This document shows positions 20,663 to 29,398 of a stretch of DNA of 64,000 nucleotides, piece after piece. The notes below the pieces were generated by a model. The model was given only the letters and a program-made list of their open reading frames with translations, ran no database searches and had not been told where the DNA came from. The stretch comes from Agarivorans aestuarii (GTDB lineage: Bacteria > Pseudomonadota > Gammaproteobacteria > Enterobacterales > Celerinatantimonadaceae): contig NZ_AP023033.1 in assembly GCF_019670125.1 (NCBI RefSeq), forward strand, positions 1,725,001-1,789,000. Reading direction: 5' to 3'. The stretch's first letter is position 1. Each line of letters opens with the position of its first letter. The translations under genes and the position numbers were made by a program.

Positions 20663-22327
20663 CTAAGCAGCAACCCAGAGTAATACAGCGATTACTTGTG
20701 GTGATAAAATCCGTAAACACATTACCAAAGGGTACACCGTAGCATAGGCTAAGGCCGAGGCACCGCTGGTACTGTGAATAGAGTTAGCAAATGCCAACGC
20801 TGGTGGATCGGTCATCGAACCTGCCATCAAACCACATAGGCTTAGGTAATTCACTTTTAGAACGTAACGCCCAATAAAGCCGATAATAAGTAGGGGAATA
20901 AGGGTTATAAAAGCGCCATAGAACATCCAGCTAAGGCCATCGCCCTCAACTAAAGTTTCAATGAAGTTAGCACCCGAGTTAATACCTACAACCGCCAAAA
21001 ATAGCACAATTCCTATCTCTCTAAGTGCTAAGTTAGCACTTGGTGGCATAAACCAGTAAAGGCGGCCAATACTGCCAATTCTCGCAAGAATAATTGCCAC
21101 AATAAGTGGGCCTCCAGCTAAGCCGAGCTTAAGAGGAGCCGGTAAGCTTGGAATTGCTAAAGGCAAAGAACCCAGTAAAACACCTAAGCCAATACCAATG
21201 AAAATAGGTAGCATTTGCACATGCTGTAACTTGCTACGCACGTTGCCTAAGCTTTTGGCTACTTTTTCAATATCTTGGCTCGGGCCTACGATATTAAGAA
21301 TATCGCCAAACTGTAAAATGGTGTCTTTGTTAGCAACCAGCTCAACACCGGCACGGTTTAGGCGCGAGATAATTACGTCAAAGCTATGTTTTAAATCTAA
21401 CTCGCTGAGTTTTTTACCTAAAATCCGCTCTTCGGTGACTACAACCCGTTCACTGCGAAGCAAGGTTCCTTTAGTAGAGAGAGACTCACTGATCTCTTGG
21501 CCAATGATTAAGGTGGCTTGTTCCAGTTTGTTGCGATTAGGCCCTACCAAGTGTAGGTAATCACCTAGGTGCATTAGCATATCGGCGCCTGGTACTTTTA
21601 GCTCGCCATCAGATTTTACTCGCGAACAAATGACATCTTCGCCAATCAGCTTACTTAACTCAGAGAAGGCAATGCCATTTAGGTTGGGGTTTTCAATAAT
21701 GACGTTGATATCAAGCAAGCTTTGCTTCTTTTTACCTTTAGTATTATCGAAATCTTCTGCTTCTTGTTCAATATCAACGCGAAAGGCAAGGCGAATGATC
21801 CACATGGTAAGCAAAATGCCCAAAATGCCAAAAGGGTAGGCCATGGCGTAACCTAAACCGAGTACGGTGGTTTCCTCGGTAGCCATTCCTAGCTCTTGTA
21901 GGATTTGTTGGCCAGCCGCTAGAGAAGGGGTATTGGTAACCGCGCCACTATATATGCCCAAGAAAACATTTAAAGGTAGGTCAAAGATGAAGTGAAGCGC
22001 TACTGCAGTTATGCCTCCAAGAACAACAATGCCAACAGCAAGCAGGTTTAACCTTAATCCACTGGCTTTAAGCGAGGCAAAAAAACCAGGCCCAACTTGG
22101 ATACCAATAGTGTAAACAAATAGGATAAGGCCAAACTCTTTAATAAAATGCAGGGCGTGTGGGTCTAAATGCCAGCCAAATTGCTTAATGAAGTGACCAA
22201 CAAACAGGCCTCCAAATAACACTCCGCCTATGCCTAAACCAACGCCGCGAACTTTTATTCCACCAAACCATAGTCCTATAACCGCAACAGCCGATAAGAC
22301 CAATATGGATAACGCAACTTCACTCAT
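20663..22327 (-). CDS. yidE: YidE-type transporter of the AspT/YbjL family
   Basis: The 554-residue protein has two blocks of hydrophobic segments (about 1-195 and 370-554) around two cytoplasmic RCK_C (TrkA-C) domains (about 200-370). Each half begins with the Asp-Ala exchanger fold, and [20 protein letters not shown] is characteristic of YidE. E. coli YidE has 553 residues. The start at 22327 ([12 protein letters not shown]) matches; seven further codons are open upstream. The substrate is unknown. Confidence 0.9.
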   Translation of the reverse strand: MSEVALSILVLSAVAVIGLWFGGIKVRGVGLGIGGVLFGGLFVGHFIKQFGWHLDPHALHFIKEFGLILFVYTIGIQVGPGFFASLKASGLRLNLLAVGIVVLGGITAVALHFIFDLPLNVFLGIYSGAVTNTPSLAAGQQILQELGMATEETTVLGLGYAMAYPFGILGILLTMWIIRLAFRVDIEQEAEDFDNTKGKKKQSLLDINVIIENPNLNGIAFSELSKLIGEDVICSRVKSDGELKVPGADMLMHLGDYLHLVGPNRNKLEQATLIIGQEISESLSTKGTLLRSERVVVTEERILGKKLSELDLKHSFDVIISRLNRAGVELVANKDTILQFGDILNIVGPSQDIEKVAKSLGNVRSKLQHVQMLPIFIGIGLGVLLGSLPLAIPSLPAPLKLGLAGGPLIVAIILARIGSIGRLYWFMPPSANLALREIGIVLFLAVVGINSGANFIETLVEGDGLSWMFYGAFITLIPLLIIGFIGRYVLKVNYLSLCGLMAGSMTDPPALAFANSIHSTSGASALAYATVYPLVMCLRILSPQVIAVLLWVAA

Positions 22328-22590
22328 GAGATTCCATTCCAATCGCAAAAAAAATTTGTGTTTAATTCTTCAGCAAGAGACTACTACTTTAGTCGTAGTT
22401 AACTATTGATTTGGATTAATAAATAACAATGATCTAAATAAACAGTGGCTCCGTTATGAAGATGATGAAGTTTTTATAGCTAATGATTGGTTTTAGGCCT
22501 CTGTTTGCTGATTATTACCGCAGGATATTGTTGAAATTCACTCATTTTGGCTATGCTGTAACCAATCGGTAAATATCAGTAAAAAACTGT
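22328..22590. other. Intergenic region between yidE and the tRNA promoter
   Basis: This AT-rich stretch should contain the yidE promoter on the minus strand. I see no gene, repeat or RNA in it. Confidence 0.5.
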
Positions 22591-22619
22591 TTGACGCTGA
22601 CCAATCAAGTGGGTAGTAT
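22591..22619 (+). promoter_or_regulatory. Promoter of the tRNA operon
   Basis: TTGACG (22591-22596) and TAGTAT (22614-22619) are spaced by 17 bp. A GC-rich discriminator (CGCCTCC) follows, typical of stringently controlled stable RNA promoters. The transcript would start near 22626 and first cross the decayed tRNA copy. Confidence 0.75.
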
Positions 22620-22660
22620 TCGCCTCCGTTGAAGGGCACAATCAGTGCTTTAAAACAAAT

Positions 22661-22733
22661 CGGTGATTAGCGTAGTTTGATAGCGCATCGTCGCGAAGCT
22701 CATAAAGAGCGGGACCAGAAGGTATAACCTTCT
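22661..22733 (+). pseudogene. Decayed tRNA-Pro copy
   Basis: The first 29 bases match the acceptor 5' strand and D arm of the intact tRNA-Pro at 22750 with three substitutions. The anticodon stem is then replaced by an unrelated stretch of about 20 bases. Only GGGACCAGA is recognisable after it, and the T arm and 3' acceptor strand are missing. In their place is a perfect 7-bp hairpin (AGAAGGT / ACCTTCT, 22717-22733). It cannot fold as a tRNA but would be transcribed with the operon. Confidence 0.8.
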
Positions 22734-22749
22734 AAAATATCAAAGCAAT

Positions 22750-22826
<77 letters not shown>

Positions 22827-22873
22827 AATTTTTGAAGCCTAGTGTTTACACTGGGTTATTTGACGCTAAAGAT

Positions 22874-22950
22874 GCGCCCTTAGCTCATCTGGATAGAGCA
22901 ACGGCCTTCTAAGCCGTAGGTAGTAGGTTCGAGTCCTACAGGGTGCGCCA
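22874..22950 (+). tRNA. tRNA-Arg (anticodon TCT)
   Basis: A 77-base cloverleaf from GCGCCCT to the encoded CCA. The anticodon stem encloses a loop with TCT, so it reads AGA/AGG. It closely resembles E. coli argU. Confidence 0.96.
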
Positions 22951-22980
22951 AATACATGCTCTAGTAGCATAAAAGTTTGT

Positions 22981-23057
22981 GGTGGGTATAGCTCAGTTGG
23001 TAGAGCCCCGGATTGTGATTCCGGTTGTCGTGGGTTCAAATCCCATTACTCACCCCA
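22981..23057 (+). tRNA. tRNA-His (anticodon GTG)
   Basis: A 77-base cloverleaf starting with the extra G-1 typical of tRNA-His and ending CCCCA. The anticodon is GTG in GATTGTGATTC. The acceptor stem has one G-T pair. Confidence 0.96.
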
Positions 23058-23100
23058 TTATTCGACTACATTGCCATAGCAATGTTGCGAAAATAGTTTT

Positions 23101-23185
23101 GCGGAAGTGGCGGAATTGGTAGACGCGCTAGATTTAGGTTCTAGTATCGCAAGGTGTGAGAGTTCAAGTCTCTCCTTCCGCACCA
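23101..23185 (+). tRNA. tRNA-Leu (anticodon TAG)
   Basis: An 85-base class II tRNA from GCGGAAG to CTTCCGCACCA with a long variable arm. The anticodon stem CTAGA/TCTAG encloses TTTAGGT, giving anticodon TAG. Confidence 0.97.
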
Positions 23186-23232
23186 TTATTGGTGTAAGCG
23201 TGGGTAACGCTTAAAATATACCAACAAGTTTT

Positions 23233-23309
<77 letters not shown>

Positions 23310-23318
23310 CTACATAAA

Positions 23319-23346
23319 GCCTCGTCAGCAATGACGGGGCTTTTTT
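23319..23346 (+). terminator. tRNA operon terminator
   Basis: A 9-bp stem GCCTCGTCA / TGACGGGGC (one G-T pair) with loop GCAA is followed by six T. The T run is also the left end of the 57-bp tandem duplication. Confidence 0.88.
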
Positions 23347-23458
23347 GTATCTGTACTTTGCGATGAAGAGGGCTCAGGTTTAGAGTCAGGAGTTCGCTTT
23401 TTTGTATCTGTACTTTGCGATGAAGAGGGCTCAGGTTTAGAGTCAGGAGTTCGCTTTT
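23339..23458. repeat. 57-bp perfect tandem duplication
   Basis: Copy 1 is 23339-23395 and copy 2 is 23396-23452, with no mismatch. A third partial copy (GCTTTT) runs to 23458. The unit begins with the T run of the tRNA terminator. The exact identity points to a recent duplication. Confidence 0.9.
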
Positions 23459-23459
23459 A

Positions 23460-23717
23460 AGTTTTGCTCATATTGTAGTACCTGCTTACTTCTGGGATAG
23501 CAACAAAGTAGAGCTTCATTCATTCGATAAAAGCCTCGAGGTACTGGAGTTACCTTTCTTGGCCACTGGCTTTAAATATCAAGCGAGCGAAGCGATGAAC
23601 TGTATTCGCCAGGGTAAATTGCAAAGTGATCTTAATACTTGGCAAGACACCCTAGGCACCCAGCGAGTGATGGATGAAATCTTAGCCCAAGTAGGTGTTA
23701 GTTACCCATTTCTTTAG
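23460..23717 (+). pseudogene. 3' fragment of a Gfo/Idh/MocA family oxidoreductase gene
   Basis: A frame of 85 codons runs to TAG at 23715. Its product contains IVVPAYFWDSNKVEL, then LPFLATGFKYQASEAMNCIRQGKL and ends MDEILAQVGVSYPFL in overlapping parts. This pattern (a beta strand with FW, GxxYxAxEAMxCIxxGK, mDEIlaQxGxxYP) is the C-terminus of NAD(P)-dependent Gfo/Idh/MocA oxidoreductases. No start codon and no N-terminal Rossmann half are present; the frame begins right after the tandem repeat. The gene was probably truncated by a deletion or rearrangement at the tRNA operon end. Confidence 0.72.
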
Positions 23718-23740
23718 ACGGTCGTTAATGCATTTAGCTA

Positions 23741-23764
23741 AAGCCCCGCCTTAGGGGCTTTTTT
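23741..23764. terminator. Bidirectional terminator
   Basis: Stem AAGCCCC / GGGGCTT is followed by four more T. It lies just after the pseudogene stop and just after the minus-strand pseudopilin gene. Confidence 0.75.
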
Positions 23765-24269
23765 AGCAACCGTCGTCGACTAGCTCGTACTGCGGAGGTG
23801 TGGTTGCGTTGCTGGCTTGGGTATATTGAAAATAGCAGTTGTCGTCAGTGACTTGGCCATTACCATTTCTGTCGTAACCCAAATAAGTAAAAGCGAAGCC
23901 TTGCTCTTGTAAAACAAAGACATCATCAATGTCGATGCGTTTAGTAATATCGGTATTATCAAGGTATCGCCATTTTAGTCTTACGTCAGGACTATCTGGG
24001 TTAAATACATCAAAAGTGCCATCTCCATCCATGTCTACGTCGATTAAATCATCGCGATTAGGCACCTGTTGCGACACATAACTTGGCATGTAGGATTTAA
24101 GGGTGAGGAGGTCGTTGGCTGTTTTTACACTAACGCTGATTTGTTCAATGGTTTTTATTCGAGCATCACTGGATAGATTTAGTAGCTTAGGTGCAGCAGT
24201 AACCGCAAGAATACCGATCACGATAATCACTACAACCAGTTCTATTAAGGTAAAGCCTTGGTTCTTCAT
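23763..24269 (-). CDS. Type IV prepilin-like / pseudopilin protein
   Basis: The 168-residue protein has a textbook class III leader and N-terminal helix: MKNQG then FTLIELVVVIIVIGILAV, with the processing site between G5 and F6 and Glu at +5. The rest is a soluble domain with Asp-rich loops (DVDMDGDGTFDVFN, about 80-93) that could bind calcium. Two Cys near the C-terminus may form the D-loop disulphide. It resembles MSHA-type minor pilins. It stands alone, without secretion or pilus genes nearby. Confidence 0.85.
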   Translation of the reverse strand: MKNQGFTLIELVVVIIVIGILAVTAAPKLLNLSSDARIKTIEQISVSVKTANDLLTLKSYMPSYVSQQVPNRDDLIDVDMDGDGTFDVFNPDSPDVRLKWRYLDNTDITKRIDIDDVFVLQEQGFAFTYLGYDRNGNGQVTDDNCYFQYTQASNATTPPQYELVDDGC

Positions 24270-24513
24270 TAATCCCTAAACATTATTACAGCATCCGTTT
24301 TCGGCGAAGTATAAAAGTTTGCTTATCGCTTGCCTAGCTTTGTAGAGTCATTGGTCTAATTTTGTGCGGGTGCGCTAATTATAAGCGAGCGTTATATCAA
24401 CAAAGGCCTGTTTATTAAGCGGGAGCTTTGGGCTTTATGTAGTGAAAATCGCCAAACAGGTATGCGTAGCAGCAAATATTTACGCGATATCTGCGATTAT
24501 CTAGCAATCAGTC
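24270..24513. other. Intergenic region before the tig promoter
   Basis: It separates the pseudopilin gene (minus) from tig (plus). I see no supported gene. A 65-codon open frame reaches from 24360 to 24554 but lacks an early start codon. Confidence 0.45.
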
Positions 24514-24542
24514 TCGACCTTGGCGAAAACCATGGCTATAAT
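24514..24542 (+). promoter_or_regulatory. Putative tig promoter
   Basis: A perfect TATAAT at 24537-24542 is preceded at 17 bp by TCGACC, which matches four of six bases of TTGACA. The transcript would start near 24549, giving a leader of about 118 nt. Confidence 0.65.
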
Positions 24543-24562
24543 GCGGCGTTTTGAAATTATGG

Positions 24563-24648
24563 GTCCTTAACTAAGGACAGCTAGTTCGCCAATGCGAACC
24601 GCTAAATTCCCATTGTTTACGTAAGTAAATTGTCAGCAGGGTGCTGAC
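24563..24648 (+). promoter_or_regulatory. Structured leader of tig: four tandem hairpins
   Basis: Four separate inverted repeats follow one another in the leader: GTCCTTA/TAAGGAC (24563-24578), GTTCGC/GCGAAC with loop CAAT (24584-24599), TTTAC/GTAAA with a GTAA loop of the GNRA type (24616-24629) and GTCAGCA/TGCTGAC with loop GGG (24632-24648). The Shine-Dalgarno GAGGT follows 8 bases later and is free. None has a T tract, so they are not terminators. A role in mRNA stability or control is inference. Confidence 0.55.
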
Positions 24649-24666
24649 TATAGCCGAGGTAATAAA

Positions 24667-25968
24667 ATGCAGGTTTCAGTAGAAACAACTCAGGGCTTGG
24701 AGCGTCGTGTTACGATTTCGATTGACGCTACGCAAATCGAACAGCAAATTGAGCAAGCGCTTAAGCAAGAATCACGTCGCGCTCGCATCGACGGTTTCCG
24801 CCCTGGTAAAGTGCCAGTAAGCGTAATCAAGAAACGTTACGGTGCAGCTATTCGCCACGATGTAACTGGTCAAGCAATGCAGCGTTCATTCTACGAAGCT
24901 ATCATGCAAGAGAAGCTAAACCCAGCAGGTGCTCCAGCACTTCAGCCTGGTGATACTAAAGATGGCGAGTTCAGCTTTAGCGCTACTTTCGAAATTTTCC
25001 CAGAAGTAGAAGTTGCTGGCTTAGATGCTATCGAAGTCGAAAAGAAAACTGCGACAGTTAACGAAAAAGATGTTGATACCATGATCGACACTTTACGCAA
25101 GCAGCAAGCTACTTGGAAAGAAACCAAGGGCATGATTAAAAATGAATTCCGCGTTAACCTAGACTTCTTAGGTAAAATTGACGGTGAAGAATTCGAAGGT
25201 GGCAAAGCTGATGGTTTCGACCTAGCAATGGGCGCTGGCCGAATGATTCCTGGTTTTGAAGATGGAATCATGGGTAAGAAAGCTGGCGAAGAGTTTACTA
25301 TTGAAGTTAACTTCCCAGAAGATTACCACGCAGAAAACCTAAAAGGTAAAGCGGCAACTTTTGATATCAAAATCAACAAAGTTGAAAAGCCTGAACTAGC
25401 TGAAGTTAACGAAGAGTTCGTTAAATTATTCGGTATCGAAACAGGTGAATTAGACGCACTTAAAGCTGAAATCCGTAAGAACATGGAACGTGAACTTGAG
25501 CAAACGCTAAAAGCGGGTGTTAAAGAGCAAGTTTTAGCTGGTCTTATCGAGCAGAACGAAATCGACGTTCCAGCTGCACTAGTGTCTCAAGAAGTTGAGC
25601 AACTTCGTAAGCAAGCAATGCAACGTTTTGGCGAAAACGCACAAAACGCACCAGAGCTTCCTGATGAGCTATTCACTGAGCAAGCACAGCGCCGTGTTCG
25701 CACTGGTCTTCTACTAGGTGAGTTAATTAAAGTTAACGAACTAGAAGCTGACGATGAGAAAGTTAAAGAGCACATCGCTTCTTTCGCATCAGCTTACGAA
25801 GATCCAACTGAAGTACTTGAGTACTACGCTAAAAACGAAGAGTTAATGAACAATGTTCGTAACGTAGTATTAGAAGAACAAGCGATTGAGTTTGTACTTG
25901 ATAAAGCAAAAGTGACTGAAAAAGAAGTAGCTTTTGATGAAATTATGAACAAGCAAGGTGCAAATTAA
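24667..25968 (+). CDS. tig: Trigger factor
   Basis: Trigger factor is the ribosome-bound chaperone and prolyl isomerase. The 433-residue protein has the ribosome-docking signature GFRPGKVP (about 43-50), the FKBP-like PPIase domain (about 150-245, [15 protein letters not shown]) and the helical C-terminal chaperone arms. Length is normal (E. coli 432). It leads the tig-clpP-clpX run, with a terminator between tig and clpP. Confidence 0.97.
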   Translation: MQVSVETTQGLERRVTISIDATQIEQQIEQALKQESRRARIDGFRPGKVPVSVIKKRYGAAIRHDVTGQAMQRSFYEAIMQEKLNPAGAPALQPGDTKDGEFSFSATFEIFPEVEVAGLDAIEVEKKTATVNEKDVDTMIDTLRKQQATWKETKGMIKNEFRVNLDFLGKIDGEEFEGGKADGFDLAMGAGRMIPGFEDGIMGKKAGEEFTIEVNFPEDYHAENLKGKAATFDIKINKVEKPELAEVNEEFVKLFGIETGELDALKAEIRKNMERELEQTLKAGVKEQVLAGLIEQNEIDVPAALVSQEVEQLRKQAMQRFGENAQNAPELPDELFTEQAQRRVRTGLLLGELIKVNELEADDEKVKEHIASFASAYEDPTEVLEYYAKNEELMNNVRNVVLEEQAIEFVLDKAKVTEKEVAFDEIMNKQGAN

Positions 25969-25976
25969 GGTCTAAT

Positions 25977-26007
25977 TTGACTTAGCCACCTTTATCTCGC
26001 ATATAAT
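25977..26007 (+). promoter_or_regulatory. Putative clpP promoter overlapping the tig terminator
   Basis: TTGACT (25977-25982) and a perfect TATAAT (26002-26007) are 19 bp apart. The -10 box overlaps the left arm of the terminator at 26005, and the predicted start would lie inside the hairpin. Confidence 0.55.
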
Positions 26008-26041
26008 GGCTCGTATGTACTACATACGAGCCATTTTTTTT
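26005..26041 (+). terminator. tig terminator
   Basis: A 15-bp perfect inverted repeat (left arm AATGGCTCGTATGTA) around a single C is followed by eight T. It lies 37 bp after the tig stop and 17 bp before clpP, whose ribosome site AAGGAAGAG follows directly. Confidence 0.85.
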
Positions 26042-26057
26042 AAGGAAGAGCGCATCA

Positions 26058-26681
26058 ATGTCTAAAGAAGTTAATCAGTCTGCATTCGACCCCATGGCGG
26101 CTTTGGTGCCAATGGTTATTGAGCAAACCTCTAAAGGGGAGCGCTCTTACGATATTTATTCTCGTCTATTAAAAGACCGAGTTATTTTCTTAACTGGCCA
26201 AGTGGAAGACCACATGGCCAATCTTGTGGTTGCTCAGCTGTTATTCTTAGAATCTGAGAACCCAGAGAAAGACATTTTTATTTACATTAACTCGCCAGGC
26301 GGTTCAATTAGCGCTGGTATGGCGATTTATGACACCATGCAGTTTATTAAGCCTAAAATTAGTACCGTGTGTATGGGTATGGCAGCAAGCATGGGTGCAT
26401 TTTTATTAGCGGGTGGCGCTAAAGGCAAACGTTATTGTTTACCAAACGCCAAAGTGATGATTCACCAGCCACTAGGCGGTTATCAAGGTCAAGCATCTGA
26501 CATTGAAATCCACGCCAACGAAATTATTAAAACAAAACGTCGCATGAACGAGTTGTTGGCCGAGCATACTGGTCAAAGTTTTGATACTATCGCTGCAGAC
26601 ACTGATCGCGATAACTATATGACAGCCGAACAGGCTAAAGAATACGGTATCGTCGATGATATCTTTGCGCGTCGTGAATAA
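26058..26681 (+). CDS. clpP: ATP-dependent Clp protease proteolytic subunit
   Basis: ClpP forms the double-heptamer protease chamber served by ClpX or ClpA. The 207-residue protein has catalytic Ser111 in GMAASMGAF and His136 in MIHQPLGG, with the Asp further on. The N-terminal part before about residue 14 is the usual propeptide. It is followed by clpX after 113 bp. Confidence 0.97.
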   Translation: MSKEVNQSAFDPMAALVPMVIEQTSKGERSYDIYSRLLKDRVIFLTGQVEDHMANLVVAQLLFLESENPEKDIFIYINSPGGSISAGMAIYDTMQFIKPKISTVCMGMAASMGAFLLAGGAKGKRYCLPNAKVMIHQPLGGYQGQASDIEIHANEIIKTKRRMNELLAEHTGQSFDTIAADTDRDNYMTAEQAKEYGIVDDIFARRE

Positions 26682-26724
26682 TTAGTTCCAATTCACGGTC
26701 TGTACAGATAGAGCATAGAGAAAA

Positions 26725-26775
26725 TAGCATTCTTCGCGGTTTGATTTACACTGTAGATAAAAGCGTAGAATGCTA
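26725..26775. promoter_or_regulatory. Inverted repeat in the clpP-clpX gap
   Basis: TAGCATTCTTCGC (26725-26737) and GCGTAGAATGCTA (26763-26775) are complementary at 12 of 13 positions around a 25-nt centre. It has no T tract. It could be an mRNA hairpin or a pair of operator half-sites over a clpX promoter. Confidence 0.45.
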
Positions 26776-26794
26776 CATAGTTTGAGGTTAGCGA

Positions 26795-28075
26795 ATGACA
26801 GATAAGCGCAAGGGTGATGGAGATAGCAGTAAGCTGTTGTATTGCTCCTTCTGCGGTAAAAGCCAACATGAAGTGAGAAAGCTGATTGCCGGTCCCTCCG
26901 TCTATATTTGTGACGAATGTGTTGAGTTATGTAACGACATTATTCGAGAAGAAATAAAAGAAATATCGCCTAATAAAAAAGAAGGCAACGCCTTACCTGT
27001 TCCTAAGGAAATTAGAGAACATCTAGATGACTACGTAATCGGTCAAGACCACGCTAAAAAAGTATTAGCGGTAGCGGTTTACAACCATTACAAGCGCCTG
27101 CGCAATGGCGATGTAGCTGACGGCATCGAGCTAGGTAAGAGTAATATTCTCCTAATTGGCCCTACCGGTAGTGGTAAAACTCTATTGGCAGAAACGCTTG
27201 CTCGTTTACTAGACGTGCCGTTTACTATGGCCGACGCCACCACATTAACCGAAGCGGGTTATGTGGGCGAAGACGTTGAGAATATCATCCAGAAGTTACT
27301 TCAGAAGTGTGACTACGACGTTGAAAAAGCTCAACGGGGCATTGTTTACATTGATGAAATTGACAAGATTTCGCGTAAATCAGATAACCCGTCAATTACC
27401 CGTGATGTATCTGGTGAAGGTGTACAACAAGCCTTACTTAAGTTGATTGAAGGTACTGTTGCTTCGGTTCCTCCTCAAGGCGGTCGTAAGCATCCTCAGC
27501 AAGAGTTTTTACAGGTTGATACCTCTAAAATCTTATTCATCTGTGGTGGTGCGTTTGCCGGCTTAGATAAAGTAATTGAGCAACGGGCAACTACTGGAAC
27601 CGGCATCGGTTTTGGTGCTGAAGTGAAGGGCGAAGCGGATAAAAATTCGTTGAGCGAAACCTTCTCTAAAGTAGAGCCAGAAGATTTAGTTAAATACGGT
27701 CTTATCCCAGAGTTTATTGGTCGTTTGCCAGTAGTAGCTACGTTGACTGAACTAGATGAAGACGCATTAATTCAAATCTTAAGCGAGCCTAAGAATGCCC
27801 TTACCAAGCAGTATGGCGCTTTGTTTAAGCTTGAAGATGTTGAGTTAGAGTTCCGAGAAGACGCGCTAAGAGCTATCGCTCATAAGGCGATGGAACGTAA
27901 AACCGGTGCTCGTGGCTTGCGTTCAATTGTTGAAGCCGTATTGCTTAACACCATGTACGACTTGCCATCAATTGATAACATATCGAAGGTAGTTATCGAC
28001 CAAACGGTGATTCAAGGTGAGAGCGATCCAATCTTGATTTATACCAATGAAGATAAAGCCGCTAGCGCAGACTAG
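26795..28075 (+). CDS. clpX: ATP-dependent Clp protease ATP-binding subunit ClpX
   Basis: ClpX unfolds tagged proteins and feeds them to ClpP. The 426-residue protein has the C4 zinc-binding domain (Cys17, 20, 39, 42), the Walker A GPTGSGKT (122-129), Walker B VYIDEID and the ClpP-docking IGFGAEV loop. Length is normal. It ends at a strong terminator shared with the convergent mnh operon before the IS insertion. Confidence 0.97.
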   Translation: MTDKRKGDGDSSKLLYCSFCGKSQHEVRKLIAGPSVYICDECVELCNDIIREEIKEISPNKKEGNALPVPKEIREHLDDYVIGQDHAKKVLAVAVYNHYKRLRNGDVADGIELGKSNILLIGPTGSGKTLLAETLARLLDVPFTMADATTLTEAGYVGEDVENIIQKLLQKCDYDVEKAQRGIVYIDEIDKISRKSDNPSITRDVSGEGVQQALLKLIEGTVASVPPQGGRKHPQQEFLQVDTSKILFICGGAFAGLDKVIEQRATTGTGIGFGAEVKGEADKNSLSETFSKVEPEDLVKYGLIPEFIGRLPVVATLTELDEDALIQILSEPKNALTKQYGALFKLEDVELEFREDALRAIAHKAMERKTGARGLRSIVEAVLLNTMYDLPSIDNISKVVIDQTVIQGESDPILIYTNEDKAASAD

Positions 28076-28090
28076 TTTACGCGGGTGCTA

Positions 28091-28118
28091 AAAAAGCCAG
28101 TCTAAGGACTGGCTTTTT
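28091..28118. terminator. Terminator after clpX
   Basis: Stem AGCCAGTC / GACTGGCT is preceded by six A and followed by six T. It is bidirectional. Before the IS insertion it would also have terminated the minus-strand mnh-DUF938 operon. Confidence 0.88.
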
Positions 28119-28169
28119 TGTTTTTATCTGTCCCGTCCGGAAATAGGTTGACATAAAGAGGACTTCTTT

Positions 28170-28565
28170 ATGACAACACCCATTAACTCAAGCCGTAAGC
28201 GCACACAACGAGATTACACCTTGGTCTTTAAATTAGGTGTCGTAGAGCGCGTCGAAAAAGGCGAAATGACTTACAAACAAGCTCAAGCCCGATTTGGCAT
28301 TCAGGGGCGTTCAACAGTACTGGTTTGGCTCAGAAAACATGGTAGGCTTGATTGGTCAAAACCATTTCAGCATCCCCTTATGCCTAATTCAAAAGAAACA
28401 CCAGCCGAAACAATCAAGCGCCTTGAGCGTGAGTTAGCCGAAGAGAAGCTACGTAACCAAATCCTCAATGGTATGGTCGATATCATGGACAATGAATACG
28501 GAGCGGGCCTTAGAAAAAAGTACTTATCCGGCACATCTGGCAAGCGAAAACCGACAGCGAAATAA
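28170..28565 (+). CDS. IS3-family transposase OrfA
   Basis: This 131-residue protein has the N-terminal helix-turn-helix (KLGVVERVEKGEMTYKQAQ and GRSTVLVWLRKHG) that binds the inverted repeats. A leucine-zipper-like helix follows (ETIKRLERELAEEKLRNQIL, about 75-94). The A6G slip site lies near its end, so part of the ribosomes would shift into orfB to make the OrfAB transposase. Confidence 0.93.
   Translation: MTTPINSSRKRTQRDYTLVFKLGVVERVEKGEMTYKQAQARFGIQGRSTVLVWLRKHGRLDWSKPFQHPLMPNSKETPAETIKRLERELAEEKLRNQILNGMVDIMDNEYGAGLRKKYLSGTSGKRKPTAK
28514..28520 (+). promoter_or_regulatory. Programmed -1 frameshift site (A AAA AAG)
   Basis: The heptamer AAAAAAG is in phase with orfA as A AAA AAG, the most efficient type of -1 slippery site in enteric bacteria. 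The -1 frame has a stop (TAG, 28511-28513) just before it and then stays open through orfB to 29398. Confidence 0.85.
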
Positions 28566-29398
28566 ACCTAGCTGCTGCATGTCGCGCGGCGGGTATTTCA
28601 CGGCAATCTATTTATCAGGCGGTCGCCCGAATAGAAAACCGTAGAGCGACGTTATCGGTCATCAAAGACTGGGTACAGTACTGGCGTAAATATATGCCGC
28701 GATTGGGTGTACGCAAGCTCTACGTGTTGATAAAGCCTAAACTCCTTGAGCACGACATTAAACTTGGACGAGATGGGCTCTTTGCCTATTTGAGACGTGA
28801 GGGTTTGCTGGTTAAACCAAAGAGAAGCTTCACCAAAACGACATTCAGCAAGCACTGGATGAAGAAACATCCTAACCTGCTGAAAGAGGAAGGATTACAT
28901 GATGCAGAGCATGTACTGGTTAGCGACATGACCTATCTTGAATCAGACCAAGGTGTGCACTATCTGTCGTTGGTGACCGATGCCGCTTCTCGTAAAATAG
29001 TCGGTCATCACTTGAGTGATGACATGAAAGCTGACAGCGTAGTGAAGGCCCTGAAAATGGCGGTTAAAGATAAGCGCTATATCGCTAACGCGGTACACCA
29101 CTCAGACCGAGGCTCACAATACTGCTCGGCAGCTTATCAGGATGAACTGTTGATAAACCAAATTCGACCATCGATGACAGACGGTAATGATTGCTACCAA
29201 AATGCGTTGGCGGAAAGGATAAACGGAATACTGAAGCAGGAGTTTTTACTGTACCGATGTAAAACGCTTAAAGAAATGAAGATACTTGTAAAAGAATCGA
29301 TAGCGATATACAACGCTATGAGGCCGCATCTGAGTTTAAATATGGAAACGCCCAATCAGGTGCACAATAGAAAAGGCAAGCTACTGGAGCTGGCCTAA
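28514..29398 (+). CDS. IS3-family transposase OrfB (catalytic part of OrfAB)
   Basis: Reading the -1 frame from the slip site gives about 294 residues. The first ATG-initiated frame starts only at 28694, but the part before it is clearly coding (AAACRAAGISRQSIY; IENRRATLSVIKDWVQYW), so orfB is expressed by frameshifting. The rve integrase core has the DDE triad: Asp in VSDMTYLESD, Asp in HHSDRGSQY and Glu in NALAERINGILKQE. No stop or frameshift damages it. Confidence 0.9.
   Translation, partial: KKVLIRHIWQAKTDSEINLAAACRAAGISRQSIYQAVARIENRRATLSVIKDWVQYWRKYMPRLGVRKLYVLIKPKLLEHDIKLGRDGLFAYLRREGLLVKPKRSFTKTTFSKHWMKKHPNLLKEEGLHDAEHVLVSDMTYLESDQGVHYLSLVTDAASRKIVGHHLSDDMKADSVVKALKMAVKDKRYIANAVHHSDRGSQYCSAAYQDELLINQIRPSMTDGNDCYQNALAERINGILKQEFLLYRCKTLKEMKILVKESIAIYNAMRPHLSLNMETPNQVHNRKGKLLELA

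Noticed and set aside
20551-20742. 63-residue plus-strand frame between folD and yidE
   Set aside because: It crosses the yidE terminator and runs into the yidE gene in antisense, with no ribosome site.
24360-24554. 65-codon open frame upstream of tig
   Set aside because: Composition is plausible, but there is no start codon in its first third, it overlaps the tig -10 box, and an open frame this long occurs by chance in a gap of this size.
28694-29398. orfB starting at its first ATG
   Set aside because: The -1 frame is coding well before this ATG and an A6G slip site precedes it, so orfB is taken as the frameshifted part of OrfAB.
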